From assembly GCF_900215505.1 (NCBI RefSeq), contig NZ_LT907844.1:3674001-3738000 (forward strand): 64,000 nt of DNA, given 5' to 3'. Position numbers and translations under genes: made by a program. Within the stretch, counting starts at the first letter, position 1. Each line of letters opens with the position of its first letter. Positions 8,952 to 17,893 of this stretch are shown piece after piece. The stretch is from Cohaesibacter sp. ES.047. GTDB taxonomy: Bacteria > Pseudomonadota > Alphaproteobacteria > Rhizobiales > Cohaesibacteraceae. The notes beneath the pieces are model-generated. The model ran no database searches and was not told the DNA's origin. It was given only the letters and a program-made list of their open reading frames with translations.

Positions 8952-11126
8952 TCAGGCGCTCCTGCGTGTCATGATATGGTCTTGTGATTGAATGGCCTTC
9001 AAGGCTGCCGGGATGTCTTTTGCAGGCATCGGATGGGCATAGGCAAACCCTTGAACCGAATTGCAGCCAAGCTTTGCAACGCAATCGACCTCTTCGCGTG
9101 TTTCGGCTCCTTCCGCAACAATCGTGAGACCCAGACCATGGCCCAGCGTCACAATGCCGGCGAGCAACTGCTGGTTCTTATGATCCTTGTCGACATTCAT
9201 CACAAAGGTACGATCAACCTTCAACTGATCGAAGGGAAGGCGATTGAGGTAGCCCAGCGATGAATAGCCCGAGCCGAAATCATCAAGGGAAATGAGCAGA
9301 CCGAGCGCTTTGAGCCTATCCAGAATGCTCCCAACATGACCTTCATCTTGATCCAGAAACAGATTCTCAGTGACCTCAAGGCAGATGTTGCTTCCTGCCA
9401 GTTCGTACTTTTCGAGAAGCCCTCGGACGATATGGGGAAAGTCCGGTTGCAGGAGCTGGATAGGCGACACATTCACGGCCAGATGTTTGAAATCGAAGCC
9501 GGAATCGCGCCAGCTCCGTGCTTGGCTGCAGGTCTGGTCGAGAATGAGTGTCCCCAGATCGACGATCAGTCCGGTCGATTCCGCAATCGGGATGAACGCT
9601 CCCGGTGAGATCATGCCCTTGGTTTTATGATGCCAGCGCGCCAAAGCCTCAAGGCCGGTCAATTGATTGGTTGAGGGATCGAACTGGGGCTGGAAATAGG
9701 GCTGTATGGCCCGTTTTCTTATTGCCTCGCGAAGAGCGCGTTCAAGCTCTATCTGGCTCTGAAGGACAAGATACATCTCCTCTGCAAAAACAGCGCAACA
9801 GTTGCCTCCGTCTTCCTTCGCCTGACGAAGGGCCAGATCGACTTTCAAATGAGCATCATCGGCTGTGTCGGCATCGCGTGCCAGATGGACAACGCCGATG
9901 GCGGCGCTCATGTGAACCTCGGTAGAACCGAGTTCGATGGGCTTGCAAAGACGCAGCAACAGGTCGCCGTAGTTGCTTGAAGTGCTACCCGAGCCGTCCT
10001 GTGGTAGCAGAACGGTGAAATGATCAGCAGAAAGACGCGCAATCAGAGCCTCTTTACCTGCGACTGCCTCGATGGCTTTGGCAACGCACTTCAGAAGCGT
10101 ATCGCCCACTGACTGACCGAAGGCGACATTCACGTCCTTGAACCGATCGATGTTAATGTGCAGAAGCATCCATTCGCGCTCGCCTTTCTTGCTTTGCAAG
10201 ACGGCCTCACGCAGATCGGTCAGATATCGGCTGCGGTTTCCCAGTCCGGTCAGAGTGTCGGTGTAGGCCAGATAGCTCAGTTTTTGTTGCATCTCGACGA
10301 CACGCGACAGGCCCTGAGCCAACGCGCCGACTTCCCCGGAGCGCTCAGTGAAGGGCACATCACCTGTGTTCTTTCCTGCCGCCAGATCGTTTGCTAAGCG
10401 CACAAGTCTCTTCAAAGGACGCAGTTCGGCTGTCATTTGCCATACGCCGACCCCCACGACGAGCAACAGGATGACGATGGCATAGCCGATGATCAACGTC
10501 TGCATTTCTATGCGGTTTATATGAAGATCATCAACCCATCCCACGTCGACCGCCAGAGCGCCTGCTACGGCACCTTCGCGCGACTGGATGGGAGTAAGAT
10601 AGGCAAGCCGCAATCGCCCCATGACGGGAACATCGCCAGTGAACGGCTTGTTGGCGATCAGATTTTTATAGGCTGGGTGGCCCTCAGACAGGGACATGGG
10701 TGGCGGCATGGAGCCGTCCGGTCTGCGGAATGTGGTGGCGATGCGGTCGAAGCTCATTGTTTCGGGATTGAGCTTGAACAGGTTCGCTGCTCCCTGATTG
10801 GTCATCCCGATTTCCTTGAGCACCACATCATGCTCAGGGCGAAAGGTAAGGGCTGTCTCGACTGTCTCGGATACAATGTGGACCGCCTGAGGTCTATCCA
10901 TTTGATCCCGGATGATCTCGAATTCGTGGTCGAGACTGTGGCTGAAAATGGACGCAGCGGCGCGCGCCGCCCGGTCAATCCGGATCGAAGCGTTGTCCTC
11001 TGTCACTTCATGGAGCTTTGTGTAGCTCAGATGAGCCATCACAAGGATTGAAAGTGATACCATCACGATCAACAAAGCTGTCACGCGGACAGTGAGCCGA
11101 TTGAAACGCATGAGATCTAGGTTCAT
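8952..11126 (-). CDS. Membrane sensor with degenerate GGDEF and intact EAL domains
   Basis: 724-residue c-di-GMP protein. Membrane helix near residues 10-35, a periplasmic sensor stretch of about 150 residues, and a second helix (TLIIGYAIVILLLVVGVGVW) come first. A HAMP-like segment follows, then a GGDEF domain (AYTDTLTGLGNR) whose active-site loop reads SADHF instead of GGDEF, so cyclase activity is unlikely. The C-terminal EAL domain looks complete: LEALARWHH, EVTENLFL, DDFGSGYSSLGYL and KVDRTFV. It is therefore probably a phosphodiesterase. ATG 11126 was preferred over the GTG at 11138. It sits apart from the EPS genes but could influence them. Confidence 0.85.
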   Translation of the reverse strand: MNLDLMRFNRLTVRVTALLIVMVSLSILVMAHLSYTKLHEVTEDNASIRIDRAARAAASIFSHSLDHEFEIIRDQMDRPQAVHIVSETVETALTFRPEHDVVLKEIGMTNQGAANLFKLNPETMSFDRIATTFRRPDGSMPPPMSLSEGHPAYKNLIANKPFTGDVPVMGRLRLAYLTPIQSREGAVAGALAVDVGWVDDLHINRIEMQTLIIGYAIVILLLVVGVGVWQMTAELRPLKRLVRLANDLAAGKNTGDVPFTERSGEVGALAQGLSRVVEMQQKLSYLAYTDTLTGLGNRSRYLTDLREAVLQSKKGEREWMLLHINIDRFKDVNVAFGQSVGDTLLKCVAKAIEAVAGKEALIARLSADHFTVLLPQDGSGSTSSNYGDLLLRLCKPIELGSTEVHMSAAIGVVHLARDADTADDAHLKVDLALRQAKEDGGNCCAVFAEEMYLVLQSQIELERALREAIRKRAIQPYFQPQFDPSTNQLTGLEALARWHHKTKGMISPGAFIPIAESTGLIVDLGTLILDQTCSQARSWRDSGFDFKHLAVNVSPIQLLQPDFPHIVRGLLEKYELAGSNICLEVTENLFLDQDEGHVGSILDRLKALGLLISLDDFGSGYSSLGYLNRLPFDQLKVDRTFVMNVDKDHKNQQLLAGIVTLGHGLGLTIVAEGAETREEVDCVAKLGCNSVQGFAYAHPMPAKDIPAALKAIQSQDHIMTRRSA

Positions 11127-11359
11127 CAACAACACCACTCTCTGCGGATGGCCTGCGGTTTAAACGATGCAGACCAGAGCCAATAGTCTATTCACCCCCA
11201 TATGCCCGCTATCCTTGACATCATGGCGGTAACAGACAGTTAGCATGACCAAAAAACGTTTGGTTTAGGTGAATAACTAATTACTAACCTTCCGAATAAA
11301 GTGAAAACGCTCGGATGTTGCGCTCTACGTGAAGGTGGTGACAAACTCAGAAAACACAA

Positions 11360-11560
11360 GCTTAGCAAACAGAACTGTCTTTTATGGTGGTGGCGGTCAC
11401 GATCGATCGTTGGGTCAGACCAGGCGGACAAACTGTTCGGTGAAGATGACGACGACATAATAACCGGGAATGGACGCGATGACCTGCTGAACGGCCGCGA
11501 CGACCCGATCAACTCGACAGGTGGAGTTGATGAAATCATCGATGTCAAGCTATTTTGGGA
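11360..11560 (+). pseudogene. Remnant of an RTX-type calcium-binding repeat gene
   Basis: Two adjacent plus-strand frames carry RTX-like nonapeptide fragments: TVFYGGGGHDRS in one frame, then GSDQADKLFGEDDDDIITGNG and DDLLNGRDD in the next. Joined through one frameshift they resemble the GGxGxDxLx repeats of RTX proteins, with several Gly-to-Arg or Asp changes. There is no plausible start or full-length frame, and the open frame runs into the tRNA-Pro gene, so this is a decayed fragment. The rest of the gap from 11127 to 11632 shows nothing else I recognise. Confidence 0.5.
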
Positions 11561-11632
11561 CAGATGCCAGTGGCGCTGGTTGGATATCCCTAAGGATAGT
11601 CCCATGCCACCTAGGCTTTGGGGGGAAGAAAA

Positions 11633-11709
<77 letters not shown>

Positions 11710-11867
11710 ACACGAGGGCTTTATAGTCGCAATGTCATCGGCTTGCAACAATCTCTTGAACGGAATTTCTATTATCCTCAAGCTTTCTGTTTTTGATGCT
11801 TTCAAGCGCTGAACGCCAAACGCGCGCCGGAGCGCGCGCTGCTTGATATCACTTGAGAAGCCTATGA

Positions 11868-13403
11868 TCAGTAAGCATTTTCCTGAGACAGCAATTTGAA
11901 AGGCGTTATGAAAAGAATGTAGAAATCGAGCGCCAGCGACCAGTTTTCGATATAATAGATATCGTGCTGGACACGTTCCTTGAGCTTCTCTTCGTCATCC
12001 ACTTCACCGCGCCAGCCATGGATTTGAGCCCAGCCGGTGATGCCGGGTTTGACCTTGTGTCTGGCCATGTAGCCGTCAGCAACTTCTTCAAACAGGCGAT
12101 TATTGGTTTGTTGATGCGATACATGTGGCCTCGGACCAACGAGCGACAGGGTACCGGACAACACGTTGAACAGCTGCGGCAGTTCATCAATCGAAGTGCG
12201 ACGGATGAAACGGCCGACCGGGGTCACCCGGTCATCATTCTTGGTGACGGACTTCTTCGCGGTCTGATCACTCTGATTGTGATAGAGAGAGCGGAACTTC
12301 CAGACGACCACTTCCTCATTGTTGAAGCCGAGGCGCTTCTGCTTGAAAATGATCGGTCCTTCGCTGTCCCGTTTGATGGCGATTGCCGTGATCAAGAACA
12401 CAGGCGAGAGAACGATCAAAGCGAGGGTGGCAAAGAACAGGTCAAACAGCCGTTTACCCAGCGATCCCCAGTGCGCAATCGGCTTGGCAAAGACAGGAAC
12501 GGTCGGCAGCTTGCCCACATAGCTGTATGTCCGGCGGCGAAACTGCATCTTGTTCATATGCGCGCTGAGGTGAATGTCGAGCGGCAAAACCCACAGTTTG
12601 TGAAGCATCTGCAAAACGCGGTTCTCAGCGGTGACGGGAATCGTCACGATCAGCATGTCGATCTTGCACAGGCGTGAAAATTCTACCAGATCGTCGACGT
12701 CGCCGAGTTTCGGATAGCCTTCCACGATCGCAGGAGACCGCTCATCGTCGCGGTCATCGAAAATGCCGCAAATCCGGATGTCGTTGCCATCCTGACTTTC
12801 GAGGGTCTGAATGATATCGGCCGCGGGCTTGCCGCCTCCGACGATGACGGCCCGACGTTCGAGCCGCCCGTTGTTTTTCCACCTTAGAATGAGCGTGCTT
12901 TCGATGGCACGTGCCACACCGGACGCACCGATCCCAACGATGAACCAAAGACCCAGCCAACTACGGTTTTCTTCAAGGGGCGTGCCAGAAAGAAAGTTGA
13001 TCAGCAAAAACAGGATGGTTACCAGCGTCCAAGCGCCAATAACCTTGCCGATCTGCGGTGCAACGGAGTTTAGCGCGTGAATCTGATACCCGTCAGCTGC
13101 CAGGAGAAAGAGAACAAAAATCCCGGCACCGAGCATCGACAAGAGAAGCGGTATCTGCATGTCAAAGAGATAGCCACCCCCAACAATCAGGGACGCGACC
13201 ACACCGAGCACTGTCATAAGGACAAAGTCGGTCAGTTGGATGATGCCGCGAACCATGGAAGACGCATATGTGGTTGCGGAAAACTCCGACGCCACATCCC
13301 GTGCCATATCTGAAATTTGCTTGTTCGGATTCGGGCTTTCCTCAAAGGGAACCGAACGCACTGCGTTTGGCGAGAAAGCTGTATTGGGATCCAGAGCTTG
13401 CAT
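11868..13403 (-). CDS. Polyprenyl glycosylphosphotransferase (exopolysaccharide initiation)
   Basis: 511-residue membrane enzyme of the WcaJ/ExoY group that transfers a sugar-1-phosphate to undecaprenyl phosphate to begin a repeat unit. The N-terminus has about four membrane helices and a nucleotide-binding-like middle domain (AVIVGGGKPAADI, near 185). A further helix is followed by the C-terminal bacterial sugar transferase domain, with KRDSEGPIIFKQKRLG, WKFRS, RRTSIDELPQLFNVL and SLVGPRPH. Start chosen at ATG 13403; a GTG at 13442 is possible because neither has a strong ribosome site. The neighbours supply export functions. Confidence 0.88.
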   Translation of the reverse strand: MQALDPNTAFSPNAVRSVPFEESPNPNKQISDMARDVASEFSATTYASSMVRGIIQLTDFVLMTVLGVVASLIVGGGYLFDMQIPLLLSMLGAGIFVLFLLAADGYQIHALNSVAPQIGKVIGAWTLVTILFLLINFLSGTPLEENRSWLGLWFIVGIGASGVARAIESTLILRWKNNGRLERRAVIVGGGKPAADIIQTLESQDGNDIRICGIFDDRDDERSPAIVEGYPKLGDVDDLVEFSRLCKIDMLIVTIPVTAENRVLQMLHKLWVLPLDIHLSAHMNKMQFRRRTYSYVGKLPTVPVFAKPIAHWGSLGKRLFDLFFATLALIVLSPVFLITAIAIKRDSEGPIIFKQKRLGFNNEEVVVWKFRSLYHNQSDQTAKKSVTKNDDRVTPVGRFIRRTSIDELPQLFNVLSGTLSLVGPRPHVSHQQTNNRLFEEVADGYMARHKVKPGITGWAQIHGWRGEVDDEEKLKERVQHDIYYIENWSLALDFYILFITPFKLLSQENAY

Positions 13404-13591
13404 TCTTTGACACCATGCCTTTGAACTTTGTTCTACAAGCACAGATATCAGTCAAATTATGAGGAAGATTTAATAGAATATTTTTTATGTCTCTACGAGC
13501 TACCTTTTGGACCATAGGGTAAAAAAAAAGCAAAGATCACCCGATAGGAAAAGATACTTGAGCTATGATTGGCTGAAACTGGTGTTGACCT

Positions 13592-14149
13592 TTAGAAAAA
13601 GCGCTCTTTGACATAGATAGTGTCGCCCGGGCGCACAGGTGCGGTGAGGCGCACACGGCCTGTCAGGATCTTGCCATTGAGTTGGCGCGTGATGTCAACA
13701 AATCGCTGCTGGGCGCGTGGTGTGAACCCGCCCGCGATGGCGATTGCCGTCTGAACCGTCATGCCGGTAACGAAGGCATATTGCCCGGCCGTGTTGACTT
13801 CGCCCATCACGAAGAAGGGCCGATATTGCGAAATCTCAACCGATACATCCGGATTGCGGATATAGCCATTGCTGAGCCGGGTGGCGATATCATGAGCAAG
13901 TTCGCTGGTTTGCTTGCCGCGCGCAGCCACATTGCCGATGAGCGGCACATTGATGTAACCCGACTGATCAACCGTGTGCTCGTTGTTCAATTCGGTCTGA
14001 TTGAACACGATGACCCGCACCTTGTCGCCAGAATCCAAAAGGTAAGGTCCGACAAGTGACTTGTGAAAGGCATCCCCGGCCGGTCGATAGCCTGTACAGC
14101 CAGAAAGACCAATCGCGATGATCATAACAAGGAAGACGCGTAAAAACAT
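13592..14149 (-). CDS. Polysaccharide export lipoprotein (Wza/ExoF type)
   Basis: 185-residue outer-membrane export protein. The lipobox LSGC near residue 16 marks a lipoprotein. The polysaccharide-export domain begins at GPYLLDSGDKVRVIVFNQ, followed by a SLBB segment (FFVMGEVNTAGQYAFVTGMTVQTAIAIAGGFTPRA). Start at ATG 14149 gives the correct signal sequence. It is short compared with Wza, as is typical of alphaproteobacterial members. It lies between the glycosylphosphotransferase (same strand) and the divergently transcribed Wzz/ExoP-like gene. Confidence 0.88.
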   Translation of the reverse strand: MFLRVFLVMIIAIGLSGCTGYRPAGDAFHKSLVGPYLLDSGDKVRVIVFNQTELNNEHTVDQSGYINVPLIGNVAARGKQTSELAHDIATRLSNGYIRNPDVSVEISQYRPFFVMGEVNTAGQYAFVTGMTVQTAIAIAGGFTPRAQQRFVDITRQLNGKILTGRVRLTAPVRPGDTIYVKERFF

Positions 14150-14353
14150 GGAATCGACTCGGGTTGATAGACTGCCCGTAGCTAACGATATTGTGGTTAA
14201 TGGGTCGTAAAATTTTGCCTCAAACGCCAAAAATTAACTTTTGATGTTTGCAAATTGCACGATTTTGGTCGATTTTGGGACGCTTGGTAGGGTTTGTTAA
14301 GAACTTGGTTACTATATTCCTGCAGCAATTGAAAAAACGACTCTTCGAGCTGC

Positions 14354-16219
14354 ATGCCAATGTCGATTCGACCAACACACGAGCACCAAAAAGAACAAGT
14401 GAGCGATGCCCCAATTGATCGGGCAGGGGAGCGAGTATCAAAACCTCGCTTTTCGCTGCCGAACTGGAAACGCAGGCTATGTCTGACGCTGGTGGCATCC
14501 ATGTTGATCGGTGCTGGTGTCTATGGTGCGATGAAACATCCAGCCCAGGTTTATCAGGCAACGGCACGTGTGCTTCTGCTCAGCCAGCAGGAGCAATATC
14601 TTGTAAAACAGGCTGCTGTGGTCGAAGAGAAAGCCAAGGCACGCATCGACGCCGAAGAGTTGGACGCGCTTTTGCCGTCGCAATCCGTCGCAATTGATAT
14701 CGCTGACGCCTTTGATCTGCGATCGGATCCCTATTTTGCACGAAGATCCGTACTGGACAGGATTCTGGCCTTTTTGGGAGCAGATTTGCTGATTAGCAAA
14801 AGCTCTGCGCAGCTAGCGAGCAATATCAACCAGTCCATTATCGTCCAGCCCGATCCGGAAAAGCGTATCGTCAAGCTCGGGTTTCTCGCTCCAGATGCGG
14901 AGCAGGCTGCGGAAATTGCCAACCGGCTGGCGTCGCTCTATCTCGCAAACCTCAAGGATAATCAAAAAGCCGAATTGCAGCAGGCTGTCGACAAACTGGC
15001 TGAGGATGTCAATCAACTCGCATCCCATCGCAACCGCTTGCTGGACCGCATTCGGCGGATTCAGGCCCAGCTGAGCCGCACCAACCTCGCCACAGCCGAA
15101 CCTGGCTTGGACGAAGGGGAGCAACTGGTGTCGCTCATCGCTCAGGAGCGGGCGCAGAAAAGCATGCTCAACCGCATGATGGCTCGGCAACGCGAGGCGG
15201 AAACCAGACTGGAACTGGACTTGTTGCCGCCCCGCGCCCGTTTGCTATCGCAAGCCACTGCGCCAACCCGGGTCATCCATGACCCTGCCGCACTCTATGG
15301 TCTGTTGGTGGCGCTGTTGTTCTTGTCCGCCAATGCGCTGCGCTGGTTCCGTTTGATGTCGAAAGCATCGGGTGATGTTTCGGCAAAACCCAAAGCTGCA
15401 AAGCGCCAGGCCCCCAAATGGTCAGAGGTCATATCTGTCAAGATCAAAAGCAAGGTGGGCCTGACTGCTAAAAATGCAGGTGAGGGTCGTTCAGATGACG
15501 AGCAGAGCCCTGCAGAGCAATCTGGTGAACGGGAAAAGACCGAACCCATTGAGCCAAGACCCAACAATCGGTTGGCTCTTCATCGCTTGGCTCTCAGTGG
15601 CGTGGGTGGCCATGTCTCAGACATTGCCCGTTTGGCGTCCAAGCATACCTCCAAGCGCGTTGTCTTGATCTCCGAAGAACCGGATTGGGGAGATTTGGGA
15701 ACGGACACGCTGAAAAGCTTTGCCAATGCAGGCTTGCGGATCATTCATGTCGGCCTTGACGAGAATAGAACCTTCAACCGCAAACAGAGCGGCAAGCTGC
15801 GCGTGGGCCTTTCTGATCTGATCGATGATCTGGCACGGGGAGGAGACCTCATCCATGGCGATGGGGCCACGGGGATCTGCTCTGTGTCCGTTGGATATCG
15901 GTCATTGCATTCAGAAGACTTCGCGAGCGAAAAACTTGCCAATTTCATGCAAGCGCTGGAGACCGTTTTCGATATTGTGTTTGTGGATCTGGGACCATTC
16001 TATAGCGATGAGGCAGCACTCAGGGCCTTTGGCGGAGGACGCAGCACTGTCGCGTGCATTCATGCCCCGCTCTCGGACATCAACCTGATAAAGCAGATCA
16101 ATGACGTCATGTGTGATTTTGGTTATAGCGAGAGCCTGATCCTGCCGCTCGGACCACGGCTGCTCAAGCAACGGATCGCCAAGATGCGGCAGTCTCCAAC
16201 CCCTGTTGCGGCAGAATAG
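14354..16219 (+). CDS. Wzz/ExoP-like chain-length protein with P-loop-less kinase domain
   Basis: 621-residue inner-membrane protein. Helix one is near residues 41-60 and helix two near 313-332, flanking a periplasmic Wzz domain with coiled-coil (residues ~190-270, rich in LASHRNRLLDRIRR-type heptads). The C-terminal ~200 residues follow the ExoP/BY-kinase layout (VVLISEEP, GLSDLIDDL, ATGICSVSVG, VFDIVFVDLGP). However, the Walker A position reads ALSGVGGHVSDI with no GK[ST], the Walker A' aspartates are missing, and there is no C-terminal tyrosine cluster. It probably controls polymer length or export without kinase activity. Confidence 0.8.
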   Translation: MPMSIRPTHEHQKEQVSDAPIDRAGERVSKPRFSLPNWKRRLCLTLVASMLIGAGVYGAMKHPAQVYQATARVLLLSQQEQYLVKQAAVVEEKAKARIDAEELDALLPSQSVAIDIADAFDLRSDPYFARRSVLDRILAFLGADLLISKSSAQLASNINQSIIVQPDPEKRIVKLGFLAPDAEQAAEIANRLASLYLANLKDNQKAELQQAVDKLAEDVNQLASHRNRLLDRIRRIQAQLSRTNLATAEPGLDEGEQLVSLIAQERAQKSMLNRMMARQREAETRLELDLLPPRARLLSQATAPTRVIHDPAALYGLLVALLFLSANALRWFRLMSKASGDVSAKPKAAKRQAPKWSEVISVKIKSKVGLTAKNAGEGRSDDEQSPAEQSGEREKTEPIEPRPNNRLALHRLALSGVGGHVSDIARLASKHTSKRVVLISEEPDWGDLGTDTLKSFANAGLRIIHVGLDENRTFNRKQSGKLRVGLSDLIDDLARGGDLIHGDGATGICSVSVGYRSLHSEDFASEKLANFMQALETVFDIVFVDLGPFYSDEAALRAFGGGRSTVACIHAPLSDINLIKQINDVMCDFGYSESLILPLGPRLLKQRIAKMRQSPTPVAAE

Positions 16220-16222
16220 CCG

Positions 16223-16420
16223 TTACTTCTCCATCCAGCGAATAATCAAGCCGGCAGGGATCACCCAAAGCGCGCCAGTGACGATAAAGAACAGGATCTG
16301 CATCCACGGTTCGGCCCGCGCCACAACCACGGCGCCAAGTGTCATACCAATAGCAGCATAGAACACGATCAGGCTCACAAGAGCGATCATTCCGAAGAAT
16401 TTACGGGTGCGTTTGTTCAT
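16223..16420 (-). CDS. DUF2842 family small membrane protein
   Basis: 65-residue protein, MNKRTRKFFG at the start and IIRWMEK at the end, with two membrane helices. This matches the DUF2842 family found in alphaproteobacteria next to ctaA/cox15. The function is unknown. It ends 3 bases from the convergent ExoP-like gene. Confidence 0.85.
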   Translation of the reverse strand: MNKRTRKFFGMIALVSLIVFYAAIGMTLGAVVVARAEPWMQILFFIVTGALWVIPAGLIIRWMEK

Positions 16421-16723
16421 GTGTCAGCCGGGCCTTTGTCTATGGTGCGTTGCGGGCTTGAGCGTGCAAAGCCGTCTGGACGTGATAGCCCAGCTTGCAG
16501 GCAGAGAAAAGCCGAAACCGTCAGGACCGGGAAAAACGACGGTCGCGACTTTGGACGAACATGCCTGTGCGCACTCTGTTGGCATTCTCGATATTTTGCA
16601 CAGCACCCCATGGGCAAACGGCAATTCCATCGCGTATAACTCTTTTAGACATTTGTTGCCGAACAGGGAATCGCTTCACACCGAGAGGTGAGAACACGGT
16701 CAGATCGAGGGAGAATCCAACCC
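16421..16723. other. Intergenic region before ctaA
   Basis: About 300 bp between divergent DUF2842 and ctaA genes. Only short overlapping frames without family resemblance are present. Promoters for both genes are expected here but no convincing box stands out. Confidence 0.4.
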
Positions 16724-17821
16724 ATGGACGAGCAGATCTCTGCGGCCGAGAGGGCCAGCCGATATGTAGACAGGGCGCCCAGCAAAGTCGGACGAGCCCG
16801 CCCGGTTGTTCGAAACTGGCTCTATTTCGTCGCCTTTCTCGTGCTGTTGATGGTTGTCGTGGGGGGAGCGACGCGCCTGACGGACTCCGGCCTCTCGATC
16901 ACGGAGTGGAAGCCGATCCACGGCGCTATTCCTCCCATGTCCGCTGCTGAATGGACTGAGGAATTCCAGAAATACAGGCAATATCCCGAGTATCAGCGCG
17001 TCAACAAAGGCATGTCGCTTGATGAGTTCAAATTCATCTTCTGGTGGGAATGGGGCCATCGCCAGCTTGGGCGCTTCATCGGGGTCGCCTTTTTCGTGCC
17101 CATGCTGTTCTTCTGGCTGACGGGGCGTCTGTCTGATGGCATAAAGCCCGGTCTATTGGTGCTGTTGGGGCTGGGCGCCCTGCAAGGGGGCGTCGGCTGG
17201 TGGATGGTGGCGTCCGGCCTTGTTGACCGGGTTGATGTCAGCCAATACCGCCTTGCGACCCATCTCACCTTTGCCGCTGTCATTTTTGTCATGCTGATCT
17301 GGGTGGCGCGAGGCTATCGGCGCGCTGATCGGATGCCGGAGTGTGTCAGTGCCGACCGTCACATCCTGCCTGCGAGCATCCTGCTCCTGCTCCTGCTTAT
17401 GCAGATCTTCCTAGGTGGTCTGGTTGCTGGCACCCATGCGGGGATGACATACAACACCTGGCCCTTGATGGATGGACAGTTGATCCCGGATGGTCTGTTC
17501 GTGTTCGATCCGCCTTGGCTCGCCGCCTTCGAGGACCGGATGACCATCCAGTTCAACCACCGCATACTGGCCTATGTCATCGCTTTGTGGACCTTGTTCA
17601 TCTGGGTGCGAACCTGGCGTGATCCCTATGCGGCGCAGATGACAATCGCAGCGACGGTGGTGGGGGTGCTTGTGGCGCTTCAGATTATCATCGGAATCGT
17701 CACGTTGTTGCTCGTGGTGCCTTTACATGCCGCCATGACCCATCAGGCGCTAGCCGTTATTCTTCTGGGGGTGACAACGATCAAGGTGCGCGATCTTTAT
17801 GACAATGCGGTGCGCTTCTGA
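16724..17821 (+). CDS. ctaA: Heme A synthase (COX15/CtaA)
   Basis: 365-residue integral membrane protein that oxidises heme O to heme A for cytochrome oxidase. Eight membrane segments are evident. Family motifs include GGATRLTDSGLSITEWKPI at the end of helix one, the heme-ligand region FWWEWGHRQLGR, VAGTHAGMTYNTWPLMDG, and FNHRILAY plus AAMTHQ for the second heme site. ATG 16724 follows GAGGGAGAA and was preferred to an upstream frame extension. It belongs to the conserved Hyphomicrobiales order DUF2842-ctaA-metY. Confidence 0.95.
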   Translation: MDEQISAAERASRYVDRAPSKVGRARPVVRNWLYFVAFLVLLMVVVGGATRLTDSGLSITEWKPIHGAIPPMSAAEWTEEFQKYRQYPEYQRVNKGMSLDEFKFIFWWEWGHRQLGRFIGVAFFVPMLFFWLTGRLSDGIKPGLLVLLGLGALQGGVGWWMVASGLVDRVDVSQYRLATHLTFAAVIFVMLIWVARGYRRADRMPECVSADRHILPASILLLLLLMQIFLGGLVAGTHAGMTYNTWPLMDGQLIPDGLFVFDPPWLAAFEDRMTIQFNHRILAYVIALWTLFIWVRTWRDPYAAQMTIAATVVGVLVALQIIIGIVTLLLVVPLHAAMTHQALAVILLGVTTIKVRDLYDNAVRF

Positions 17822-17851
17822 CTTAGATGTCTGACGCAGATAACCGCAATA

Positions 17852-17880
17852 AAAAAGCCGGGATCGCTCCCGGCTTTCGT
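17852..17880. terminator. Bidirectional terminator between ctaA and metY
   Basis: Inverted repeat AAGCCGGGA / TCCCGGCTT with a 4-nt loop, preceded by an A tract and followed by TTTCGTT. It lies between convergent ctaA and metY. Confidence 0.85.
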
Positions 17881-17893
17881 TATTCCGATTTGA

